NCBI GenBank assembly: GCA_023653245.1
Contig: JAMNXK010000199.1
Span: 1-5,277 of the forward strand
From: Tagaea sp.
Lineage (GTDB): Bacteria; Pseudomonadota; Alphaproteobacteria; CACIAM-22H2
Reading direction: 5' to 3'
DNA: 5,277 bases
This document shows positions 1 to 4,700 of the stretch, in pieces. The position numbers were made by a program, and so were the translations under genes. Under the pieces are notes generated by a model, which saw nothing but the letters and a program-made list of their open reading frames with translations, had not been told where the DNA came from and searched no databases. The first letter of the stretch is position 1, and each line of letters begins with the position of its first letter.

Positions 1-2
1 CC

Positions 3-119
3 GTCGCCGCAAGAACCCGCGAAGCCCTCTGGGACGCCATCGGAACCGCCATCCCCACCATCCGACCAACCGAATGCGCCAACTACTTCGCCAACGCCGG
101 ATACGGTACAACTAAATGA
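3..119 (+). CDS. IS630-family transposase, C-terminal end (cut by window edge)
   Basis: The open frame entering from the left edge reads 38 residues and ends in TGA at 117-119. Its ending, with ALWDAIGTAIPTIRP followed by ECANYFANAGY, is the characteristic tail of IS630-type transposases: a helix, then a C/R-N-YF-x-NAGY motif just before the stop. These enzymes are DDE transposases that cut and paste their insertion sequence at TA dinucleotides. The catalytic DDE domain lies outside the window, so I cannot say whether the element is intact. The tail is less extreme in G/C than the genes to the right, fitting a mobile origin. The gene converges on the minus-strand gene ending at 249. Family assignment rests on the tail motif only. 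Confidence 0.8.
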   Translation, partial: VAARTREALWDAIGTAIPTIRPTECANYFANAGYGTTK

Positions 120-130
120 AAACCACTCTA

Positions 131-234
131 ACCCCCACCCGACGCTTGCGCGTCGGCCTCCCCCGCAAGGGGGGAGGCACGAGTTTACCTCCCCCTCGAC
201 GGGGGAGGTCGCCCCGTCAGGGGCGGGTGGGGGT
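131..234. repeat. 104-bp intergenic element of nested inverted repeats
   Basis: The ends are a perfect 10-bp inverted repeat, acccccaccc (131-140) and gggtgggggt (225-234). Inside lie four perfect or near-perfect hairpins placed end to end: 139-156 (7-bp stem, loop ttgc), 156-178 (9-bp stem gcctccccc), 187-209 (9-bp stem acctccccc, loop tcgac) and 210-225 (6-bp stem cgcccc, loop gtca). Similar C-run/G-run palindromic repeats are scattered between genes in many alphaproteobacteria. No coding potential is convincing here. It sits between two convergent genes and could act as a bidirectional transcription or mRNA-stability barrier; that role is inference. Confidence 0.75.
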
Positions 235-252
235 GACGCCGGCGCGCGTCAC
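233..252. terminator. Hairpin across the stop codon of the minus-strand operon
   Basis: gtgacgc (233-239) and gcgtcac (246-252) form a perfect 7-bp stem with a 6-base loop, overlapping the TGA stop (249-251) of the minus-strand gene. There is no T-tract on either strand, so it is not a classical intrinsic terminator; together with the adjoining hairpins it may protect or end the transcript. Role inferred. Confidence 0.35.
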
Positions 253-785
253 GGAATTCCCCGTTCGCGTCCGAACACGATCCAGGCGTCGTCGGGCGAG
301 TCGATCTCCGCCTCCAGTCGATAGCCCGGCACGCGCTCGAAAAAGTCGCGATAGACCAAGGCGGAGTCGTAAGCGCCCTTCGTCAGCCGCGTCTCGACAT
401 CCGCGATCGTGCCCTCGCGCTCGACCACGATCTCCTTCCAGCGCGACAGATCCGCAAGGCCCAAGGTCGCGACGAAGATCCCGACGCTGAAGGGCTTGGC
501 GATTTGCGCGCGGCTGACCAGCGCCAAAGGCTTGCTCGCCGACACGAACGCGTCGACCACGTAAAGCCGCTGGTGGAATTCGGCCGGCAGCGCGGGGGCG
601 TCGGGATGGGCGGCACAGACGAGCGCGCGGTCGGCGCGGCGTTCGAGCACGGCTTGCAAGGCGGCGCGCGGGCTCGCGCAGGCGAGCGGTTCGGGCGCCA
701 ACCCGCGATGGCCCGCGTAGCGGCGTGCTACGAAATCGTGATTGGTCCCGGCCGGAAGCGTGGCCAGGACGGGCTTGGCGCTCAC
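249..785 (-). CDS. Small prephenate dehydratase/BacA-fold protein
   Basis: The predicted product has 178 residues. The chosen start is a GTG at 785-783 that overlaps the TGA of the upstream CitE-like gene by four bases (GTGA), the usual sign of translational coupling; an open frame continues upstream but is only a shadow of that gene. The N-terminal motif LPAGTNHDFVARRY (10-23) resembles the LGPxGTxSxxAA motif of prephenate dehydratases and of BacA, the prephenate decarboxylase of bacilysin synthesis. The later stretches KGAYDSALVYRD (136-147) and AWIVFGRER (167-175) match, in order and spacing, the end of BacA as I recall it. The length fits a lone dehydratase-type domain with no ACT regulatory domain. 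A canonical TRF catalytic motif is not evident, so substrate and reaction are unknown; it may bind or process another acid. Probably soluble: no signal peptide or membrane segment is seen. Confidence 0.7.
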   Translation of the reverse strand: MSAKPVLATLPAGTNHDFVARRYAGHRGLAPEPLACASPRAALQAVLERRADRALVCAAHPDAPALPAEFHQRLYVVDAFVSASKPLALVSRAQIAKPFSVGIFVATLGLADLSRWKEIVVEREGTIADVETRLTKGAYDSALVYRDFFERVPGYRLEAEIDSPDDAWIVFGRERGIP

Positions 786-1666
786 GCCGCCTTGGCGGCG
801 CGCGCGGCGATGGCCTCGGCCAGCGCCACCGTGTTGCGCGCGCTTTCGACGTGCAGATGCTCGACCAGCTTGCCGTCCACCACCATCACGCCTTCGTTCT
901 TGGCCGACGCGCTTTCGTAGGCGGCGATCACCTTGCGCGACCATTCGACGTCGGCCGAAGACGGCCCGTAGGCCGCGTTGCAAGTCGCGATGGTCTTGGG
1001 ATGGATGAGGGTGCGCCCGTCGAAGCCCATTTCCGCGCCTTGCTTGCAGGTGGCCGCGAAGCCGGCCTCGTCGTTGAGGTCGAGATACACGCCGTCGAGG
1101 ATCGGCAAGCCGGCCGCGCGCGCGGCCAGCAGGCACAGGCCGAGCGAGGGCATCACGGCCGCCCGCTCCTCCGAATGGCGCGCGCGCAAATCCTTCACCA
1201 GATCCGAGGTCCCCATGACGAGCGCGCCCAGATGCGGGCTCGACAGCGCGATTTCCTGGGCGCGCAGCACGCCCAGCGGCGTTTCGATCATCGCCCAGAG
1301 CTGGACGTTCTCGGGCGCGCCGGCGGCGGCCAGACGCAAAGCCGCGTCGCGCACGTCCTTGGCGCTTTCGACCTTGGGCAGCAGCACGGCATGGCAGCCC
1401 GAACGCGCCGCCGCCTTGATGTCGGCCTGGCCGAGCTTGCCCGACAGCGGATTGATGCGCACCACGAGTTCGGAGCGGTAGCCGCCCTTCTTGAGCGCGG
1501 CCATCACTTGGTCGCGCGCCGCGTCCTTGGCGTTGGGATGGACCGCGTCTTCGAGGTCGAACAGCAGCACGTCGGCGTCGAGCGTGCGCGCCTTGTCGAG
1601 CGCTTTGAGGTTGGACCCCGGCACGTAAAGGGCGGAGCGGCGCGGGACGGGGCGGAAATCGGCCAT
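782..1666 (-). CDS. HpcH/HpaI aldolase/citrate lyase family enzyme (CitE- or malyl-CoA lyase-like)
   Basis: The 294-residue product carries the whole set of family motifs: RSALYVPGSN (10-19), LLFDLEDAV (34-42), VVRINPL (68-74), LLPKVES (95-101), AMIETPLGV (125-133), LVMGTSDLVKDL (149-160) and FDGRTLIHP (215-223). Arg70, Glu128 and Asp155 correspond to the conserved substrate-binding arginine and the two Mg2+ ligands of the TIM-barrel. Members cleave, form or hydrolyse CoA thioesters such as malyl-CoA, citramalyl-CoA or beta-methylmalyl-CoA. Length and the GLGLCLLAARAAGL and DGVY segments resemble the short alphaproteobacterial malyl-CoA lyase/thioesterase proteins (Mcl type), but which reaction it catalyses cannot be read off. 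I start at ATG 1666 because MADFRPVPRRS begins just before the first motif; an in-frame start at 1729 would add 21 residues and overlap the upstream gene. It lies 40 bp after the channel gene and is coupled to the next gene. Confidence 0.88.
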   Translation of the reverse strand: MADFRPVPRRSALYVPGSNLKALDKARTLDADVLLFDLEDAVHPNAKDAARDQVMAALKKGGYRSELVVRINPLSGKLGQADIKAAARSGCHAVLLPKVESAKDVRDAALRLAAAGAPENVQLWAMIETPLGVLRAQEIALSSPHLGALVMGTSDLVKDLRARHSEERAAVMPSLGLCLLAARAAGLPILDGVYLDLNDEAGFAATCKQGAEMGFDGRTLIHPKTIATCNAAYGPSSADVEWSRKVIAAYESASAKNEGVMVVDGKLVEHLHVESARNTVALAEAIAARAAKAA

Positions 1667-1706
1667 GGGAATCCGTGGTTTGTGGGCGTTGCGAAGGCCT
1701 ATCCTG

Positions 1707-2486
1707 TCAGCCCGCCCGGTCCCTGCCAAGGGTTTCGCGCAGCGCCCTCACCTCGGCGGTCAGAACGGCGATCTGGGCGGCCATGTCGGGCTTCTCCTCG
1801 GCGTGCAGGCGCGTCATCGATTCGACGATCAGCGCGATGAACAGGTTCAGCACCACGAAGGTCGACATCAGGATGAAGGGCAGGAAATAGAGCATCGCCC
1901 CGGGATGATCCTCCAGCACCGGCTTGACGATCTCGCCCGACCAGCCGTCCAGGGTCATGAGCTGAAAGAGCGTCAACAACGTCGCCCCGAGCGAGCCGAA
2001 TTGCTCGGGATGGGTCTGGCCGAACAGTTTCGTCCCCATCACCGCGAAGACGTAGAACACCAGCAGCAGCAGCGCCAGGATCGCCGACATGCCCGGCATC
2101 GAGCGCAGCAGCGCCTCGACCACCGAGCGCATCGCCGGCACGATCGAGATCAAGCGCAGGACGCGCAAGACCCGCAAGGCGCGCAACACCGACAGCGGCC
2201 CCGAGGCCGGCACGAGGGCGATCGCCACCACGATCAGGTCGAACCAGTTCCAGCCGCCGCGGAAAAACCGCGCGCCATGGGCGAAGACGCGGATCGCGAT
2301 CTCGACCGTGAACGCCGCCAGGATCGCCTTGTCGAGCACGCGCAAGAACGGCCCGATCGCCGCCATGACGCCGGACGACGTTTCCAGCCCCAGCGTGATC
2401 GCGTTGAGCACGATCAGCGTCATGACGATCCGTTGGATCCGGGCCGATTCGATCCAATCGCGCAAGCGCGCACGCAATTCCGACAT
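1707..2486 (-). CDS. Voltage-gated cation channel of the bacterial Nav/NaChBac type
   Basis: The 259-residue product has the one-domain, six-helix plan of homotetrameric bacterial Nav channels in the inner membrane. Approximate segments: S1 18-36, S2 46-69, S3 79-95, S4 98-117, S5 134-156, pore helix 165-178, S6 198-223. S4 has four arginines spaced by three (R102, R105, R108, R111) followed by SIVPAMR, the voltage sensor; D52, E62 and D83 are likely countercharges. The selectivity filter reads TLDGWSG (178-184; bases 1935-1955) where NaChBac/NavAb have TLESW, so ion preference may differ from sodium. A short C-terminal helix (about 234-255) could form the tetrameric coiled coil. Start ATG 2486 has AGGAG ten bases upstream; a start at 2546 would add 20 uncharacteristic residues. 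It is first in a probable three-gene unit and divergent from the LysE gene. Family certain, selectivity inferred. Confidence 0.93.
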   Translation of the reverse strand: MSELRARLRDWIESARIQRIVMTLIVLNAITLGLETSSGVMAAIGPFLRVLDKAILAAFTVEIAIRVFAHGARFFRGGWNWFDLIVVAIALVPASGPLSVLRALRVLRVLRLISIVPAMRSVVEALLRSMPGMSAILALLLLVFYVFAVMGTKLFGQTHPEQFGSLGATLLTLFQLMTLDGWSGEIVKPVLEDHPGAMLYFLPFILMSTFVVLNLFIALIVESMTRLHAEEKPDMAAQIAVLTAEVRALRETLGRDRAG

Positions 2487-2496
2487 GAAAGCGGGT

Positions 2497-2501
2497 CTCC
2501 T
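2497..2501 (-). promoter_or_regulatory. Ribosome binding site of the channel gene
   Basis: On the minus strand AGGAG stands ten bases before ATG 2486. It is one of the clearest Shine-Dalgarno matches here and supports this start over the upstream ATG at 2546. Confidence 0.65.
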
Positions 2502-2518
2502 GAAGGCCAAGGGCCGCG

Positions 2519-2546
2519 AATATAGGCAAAATCGGCGTCCGGCCAA
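2519..2546 (-). promoter_or_regulatory. Candidate sigma-70 promoter of the channel operon
   Basis: On the minus strand TTGGCC (2546-2541) and TATATT (2524-2519) are separated by 16 bp. They match the -35 and -10 consensus at four and five of six positions. Transcription would begin near 2512, giving a leader of about 25 bases containing the AGGAG site. Prediction by eye only. Confidence 0.45.
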
Positions 2547-2602
2547 AGACCCCGCAAAACGTGTTGGCGCGCGGGCGCCGGGGCGGCTATACGGCGAAGG
2601 GC

Positions 2603-3238
2603 ATGCTCGACTGGATTTTCATCAAAGGCGCCTTGGTCGGTTTTCTGATCGCCGCCCCGGTCGGGCCGATCAACATCCTGGTCATCCGGCGCACCCTCGT
2701 GCACGGGCGGCTGGCGGGGCTGTTTTCCGGCGCGGGCTCGGCGACGGCCGACACGATCTTCGGCGCCATCGCCGCGTTCGGGATCGCCATCCTCAAATCC
2801 TTCATGGAGGAGCAGCGCGATCTGATCGCCCTGGCCGGCGTGGCGATCCTGGTCGTGATGGGCGCCAAGCTCATGTACCGGCCGGTGCCCTCGATTTCCG
2901 AAGGCAAGGACCCGACCGGGCTGATCGCCGATTTCACCTCGACGCTGGCGCTGACGCTCACCAACCCGATCACGATCCTCAGTTTCCTGGCGATATTCGC
3001 GGCGTTCGGCGTGCGCGCCGACGGGCGCGTGGCGGCCGACGATTGGCTGCTGCTGGCCGGCGTCTTTTCCGGCGCGTCGCTGTGGTGGATCGTGGTGGTC
3101 GAGGCGGTTTACTACTTCCGCGACCGCTTCACGCGCGGCGGCCTGACCTGGGCCAATTGGATCGCGGCGGTGATCATCTTCGCCTTCGCCATCGGCGTGC
3201 TGGGCGAACTCGTCCTGCGCCGGATGGGGTGGATTTAG
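2603..3238 (+). CDS. LysE/RhtB-family inner-membrane exporter
   Basis: The 211-residue product is of usual LysE-family length (about 200-220) and very hydrophobic, with about six membrane segments near 5-27, 36-62, 73-91, 111-136, 148-170 and 184-205. The first carries the signature GFLIAAPVGPINILVIRRTL (13-32), followed by HGRLAGLFSGAGSATAD (34-50); LTNPITILSF (119-128) begins the fourth helix with the typical NP pair. Members export amino acids or similar small molecules using the proton gradient; the substrate here is unknown. ATG 2603 is chosen because MLDWIFIKGALVG is the standard N-terminus; a GTG at 2561 would add 14 charged residues and has no ribosome binding site. AAGG just before the ATG is weak and close. 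It is transcribed away from the channel gene with a 116-bp shared upstream region, and ends facing the toxin-antitoxin pair. Confidence 0.88.
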   Translation: MLDWIFIKGALVGFLIAAPVGPINILVIRRTLVHGRLAGLFSGAGSATADTIFGAIAAFGIAILKSFMEEQRDLIALAGVAILVVMGAKLMYRPVPSISEGKDPTGLIADFTSTLALTLTNPITILSFLAIFAAFGVRADGRVAADDWLLLAGVFSGASLWWIVVVEAVYYFRDRFTRGGLTWANWIAAVIIFAFAIGVLGELVLRRMGWI

Positions 3239-3251
3239 CGCCAACCGTCGC

Positions 3252-3351
3252 CCGCGGGCTCGACCCCGCGGACCTCGGAACGAAGCGCCGGGCCGGAGGC
3301 CCGACATTCCATCGGCGCGATTCTCGGGTCGCCCTTCGGGCGCCGGAGAAT
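3252..3351. repeat. Cluster of three hairpins in the convergent gap, REP-like
   Basis: Three inverted repeats follow one another: 3252-3271 (7-bp stem ccgcggg/cccgcgg), 3289-3303 (6-bp stem cgggcc, loop gga) and 3320-3351 (outer attctc/gagaat, inner cgccc/gggcg, with small mismatches). The last, with its GAGAATGACG edge, resembles palindromic repeats scattered through alphaproteobacterial genomes. No T-tract follows, so it is not a standard terminator, but it lies between the convergent LysE and toxin genes and could limit read-through. Confidence 0.5.
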
Positions 3352-3369
3352 GACGAGATACAAAACCCG

Positions 3370-3392
3370 TCAACCCGGCACGAGGTCGGCGA
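3370..3392. repeat. 23-bp direct repeat, left copy
   Basis: This stretch is identical over 23 bases to 3969-3991 and has the same orientation. It lies 12 bp beyond the stop codon of the toxin gene. Read on the minus strand it spells the end of the secreted-protein gene, codons for ADLVPG and a TGA stop, although no real gene ends here. With the right copy it brackets the toxin-antitoxin pair at a period of 599 bp. Confidence 0.85.
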
Positions 3393-3404
3393 TGCGGGAT
3401 ATCG

Positions 3405-3719
3405 TCAGGCGAGCTCCTTGACGCGGCCGGGCGGCGTCGAAAACAAGGCATCTTCGATTTCCGCGATCCTGCCTTGCAGCACGCGCAAGCGGTTCGTCGG
3501 CAAGACGATCAAACGAAGGCCCGAAAGCGCCACCGCGTTTTGGGGATACAAAAGCCGATCGGCGGTGACGATCGCCTCGAACCCGGCTTGCACCGCGCGC
3601 GCCAGAAGTTCGCCGTTGGTCGTCCCCTTCCAGCCCCGAAAGTCGACGGTCTCGACCTCGCTGCGCACGAACCCGAGGCGCAGAGATTCGGGCACACATT
3701 CGTCGAGCAGGACTCGCAT
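3405..3719 (-). CDS. DUF5615 PIN-like protein, probable toxin
   Basis: The 104-residue product begins MRVLLDECVPESLR, matching the MkiLLDEnLP start of DUF5615 (COG4634), a small PIN-like family. Acidic residues typical of the PIN nuclease fold are present: D6, E7, E37 in the GTTNGELL segment (32-39) and D54 in IVTADRLL (50-57). PIN-fold toxins cleave RNA with a metal ion, so an RNase toxin is the likely role; target unknown. The start ATG 3719 lies six bases after the stop of the DUF433 gene, with no clear ribosome binding site, suggesting coupled translation. DUF433 followed by DUF5615 is a recognised predicted toxin-antitoxin arrangement (COG2442-COG4634, the VapBC45 type). Length is normal and the frame intact, so the pair may be active. 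Confidence 0.85.
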   Translation of the reverse strand: MRVLLDECVPESLRLGFVRSEVETVDFRGWKGTTNGELLARAVQAGFEAIVTADRLLYPQNAVALSGLRLIVLPTNRLRVLQGRIAEIEDALFSTPPGRVKELA

Positions 3720-3725
3720 CCGGTG

Positions 3726-3950
3726 CTAGGCCGATTTGGCCGACAATGCGCTCGGCGTCAGTTCGAGTACCGCGATCACGTCGTCGCGGTCCAACGTCGG
3801 CCAGTTCGCCAGAACCTCCGCGAGCGAGAGTCCGTCGGCGAGATTCTCGAACACGACCGACACGGGCACGCGGGTGCCGCGAAAACAAGGCGCCCCGCCC
3901 ATACGGGCGGGATCGGCGACGATCAGCTGCTCGAGACCGGGGCGGGACAT
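3726..3950 (-). CDS. DUF433 family protein, probable antitoxin
   Basis: The 74-residue product shows the DUF433 (COG2442) pattern: VADPARMGGAPCFRGTRVPV (11-30), then VFENLADGLSLAEVLANWPTLDRDDVIAVLE (33-63). The core is a small winged helix-turn-helix-like domain, so it may both neutralise the downstream DUF5615 toxin and repress the pair's promoter. The start ATG 3950 lies 18 bp downstream of the stop of the secreted-protein gene and has no Shine-Dalgarno sequence; an extended -10 element places the transcription start about at the ATG, consistent with a leaderless message. Some transcription may also arrive from the upstream asd operon. The C-terminal tail after the helices (TPSALSAKSA) is short and probably flexible. 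The antitoxin-first order is usual for the family. Confidence 0.85.
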   Translation of the reverse strand: MSRPGLEQLIVADPARMGGAPCFRGTRVPVSVVFENLADGLSLAEVLANWPTLDRDDVIAVLELTPSALSAKSA

Positions 3951-3965
3951 GTGCGCACTATATCA
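3951..3965 (-). promoter_or_regulatory. Extended -10 promoter and palindrome before the antitoxin gene
   Basis: On the minus strand TGATATAGT (3965-3957) matches the extended -10 consensus TGnTATAAT at all but one position; no -35 box is recognisable at 15-18 bp. Transcription would start near 3950, the A of the start codon. Immediately downstream and overlapping is the perfect 8-bp palindrome gtgcgcac (3951-3958), a possible operator for autoregulation. Both are by-eye predictions. Confidence 0.4.
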
Positions 3966-3968
3966 CGT

Positions 3969-3991
3969 TCAACCCGGCACGAGGTCGGCGA
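3969..3991. repeat. 23-bp direct repeat, right copy, at a gene 3' end
   Basis: Identical to 3370-3392. This copy contains the last codons (ADLVPG) and TGA stop of the secreted-protein gene on the minus strand, so the repeat coincides with a functional gene end. Between the two copies lie the antitoxin and toxin genes and little else. Confidence 0.85.
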
Positions 3992-4700
3992 GCAAAGCGG
4001 GCAGGCGCTGCTGGCGCTGGACCTCGCGGCGCACGCGCGCTTCTTGCGGCGGATGGAGCTGCGGCCGGTAGCTCGGCCCCGGCTTGATGTCGAGCGTCCG
4101 CGAAACCTGCCCCGGTTGCAGCGGATGCTCGACGATTTCCGTACCCGGCGTGCGCAGCTGGCGCGCGATCTCGCCTTGGCCCGCGCGGCACAAATCCGAA
4201 TCCTCCGGGCGGCGCAAAAACGTCGTCTGTTCGAGCGTGGACACCCGGCGCTTGGCGTCGGCGCGCGCTTCCGCCGGCAAGGCGCGCAAATAGGCGACGC
4301 GCGCGCCCGCCGCGGCGAGGATCTGGTTGACCCGCGCTTCGACCGCCGAGCGATCGACGCAGGCCGCCCCATCGACCGCCGCCAGCGCCAGCGCGTAGAG
4401 CGTGACCACGGCGCCCTCGTGGCGCAAGGCGTCGTCGCCGCGCCCTTGGCCGATGCGCCAGAGCAGATCGGCGTAGGCCAGCGCCACCACATGCGGCGCG
4501 CCGTCCATCGTCTTGCCGGCCGCCCATTGCAGCGTGGCGCGCGCCTCGACCTCGGAATTGGCCAGGCGCATGCGCTCGGACACGCCGCGCCAATCGCGCG
4601 ACGCGTACAGGCGCTCGAGTTCCGCCGTCCCTTGCGCGCCGATCCCTTGCGCGAGCGCGGGCCCGGCCCACAGCGCGAAAAGGAGAGCGAGGCGTCTCAT
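3969..4700 (-). CDS. Secreted protein of unknown function, coupled to asd
   Basis: The 243-residue product begins with a clear Sec signal peptide, MRRLALLFALWAGPALA (1-17), with cleavage expected after Ala17 (ALA-Q), so the mature protein should be periplasmic or exported. I do not recognise a named family. The first part (about 25-140) is mostly helical and rich in Ala, Arg and Leu (LERLYASRDWRGV, VVALAYADLLWRIG), like a small helical-repeat domain. Two cysteines (C114, C171) could form a disulfide after export. The C-terminal third is rich in Pro, Gln and Arg (LQPGQ, KPGPSYRPQLHPPQE) and probably extended, ending ADLVPG. The start ATG 4700 overlaps the TGA of asd (ATGA), indicating coupled translation, with GAGAAG just upstream as a possible ribosome binding site. 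Its final codons lie in the 23-bp direct repeat. Confidence 0.8.
   Translation of the reverse strand: MRRLALLFALWAGPALAQGIGAQGTAELERLYASRDWRGVSERMRLANSEVEARATLQWAAGKTMDGAPHVVALAYADLLWRIGQGRGDDALRHEGAVVTLYALALAAVDGAACVDRSAVEARVNQILAAAGARVAYLRALPAEARADAKRRVSTLEQTTFLRRPEDSDLCRAGQGEIARQLRTPGTEIVEHPLQPGQVSRTLDIKPGPSYRPQLHPPQEARVRREVQRQQRLPALLADLVPG

Noticed and set aside
156..225. CRISPR-like array, because short similar palindromes recur
   Set aside because: The units differ in sequence, there are no regular spacers, and no cas genes are nearby.
786..1136. Upstream extension of the prephenate dehydratase-like frame to 295 codons
   Set aside because: The extra 117 residues lie wholly inside the CitE-like gene in another frame and look like a shadow; the GTG at 785 overlapping the stop is far more likely.
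725..1840. A 371-codon open frame on the plus strand
   Set aside because: Antisense to the CitE-like gene with strongly Arg/His-rich composition; the minus-strand frame has complete family motifs.
2564..2593. TTGGCG and TATACG as a plus-strand promoter for the LysE gene
   Set aside because: Each box matches consensus at only four positions with 18-bp spacing, and transcription would begin within a few bases of the ATG; too weak to list.
3320..3351. Intrinsic terminator for the LysE gene
   Set aside because: A stable hairpin is present but no T-run follows on either strand, so I list it only as part of a repeat cluster.
2420..3451. A 343-codon open frame on the minus strand opposite the LysE gene
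   Set aside because: Rich in Arg, Asp, Gln and His without hydrophobic structure; the plus-strand frame is a clear membrane exporter.
3370..3888. A 172-codon minus-strand frame ending ADLVPG at the left repeat
   Set aside because: It is out of frame with both toxin and antitoxin genes and low in recognisable structure; the shared ending comes from the duplicated 23 bp, not from a real second gene.
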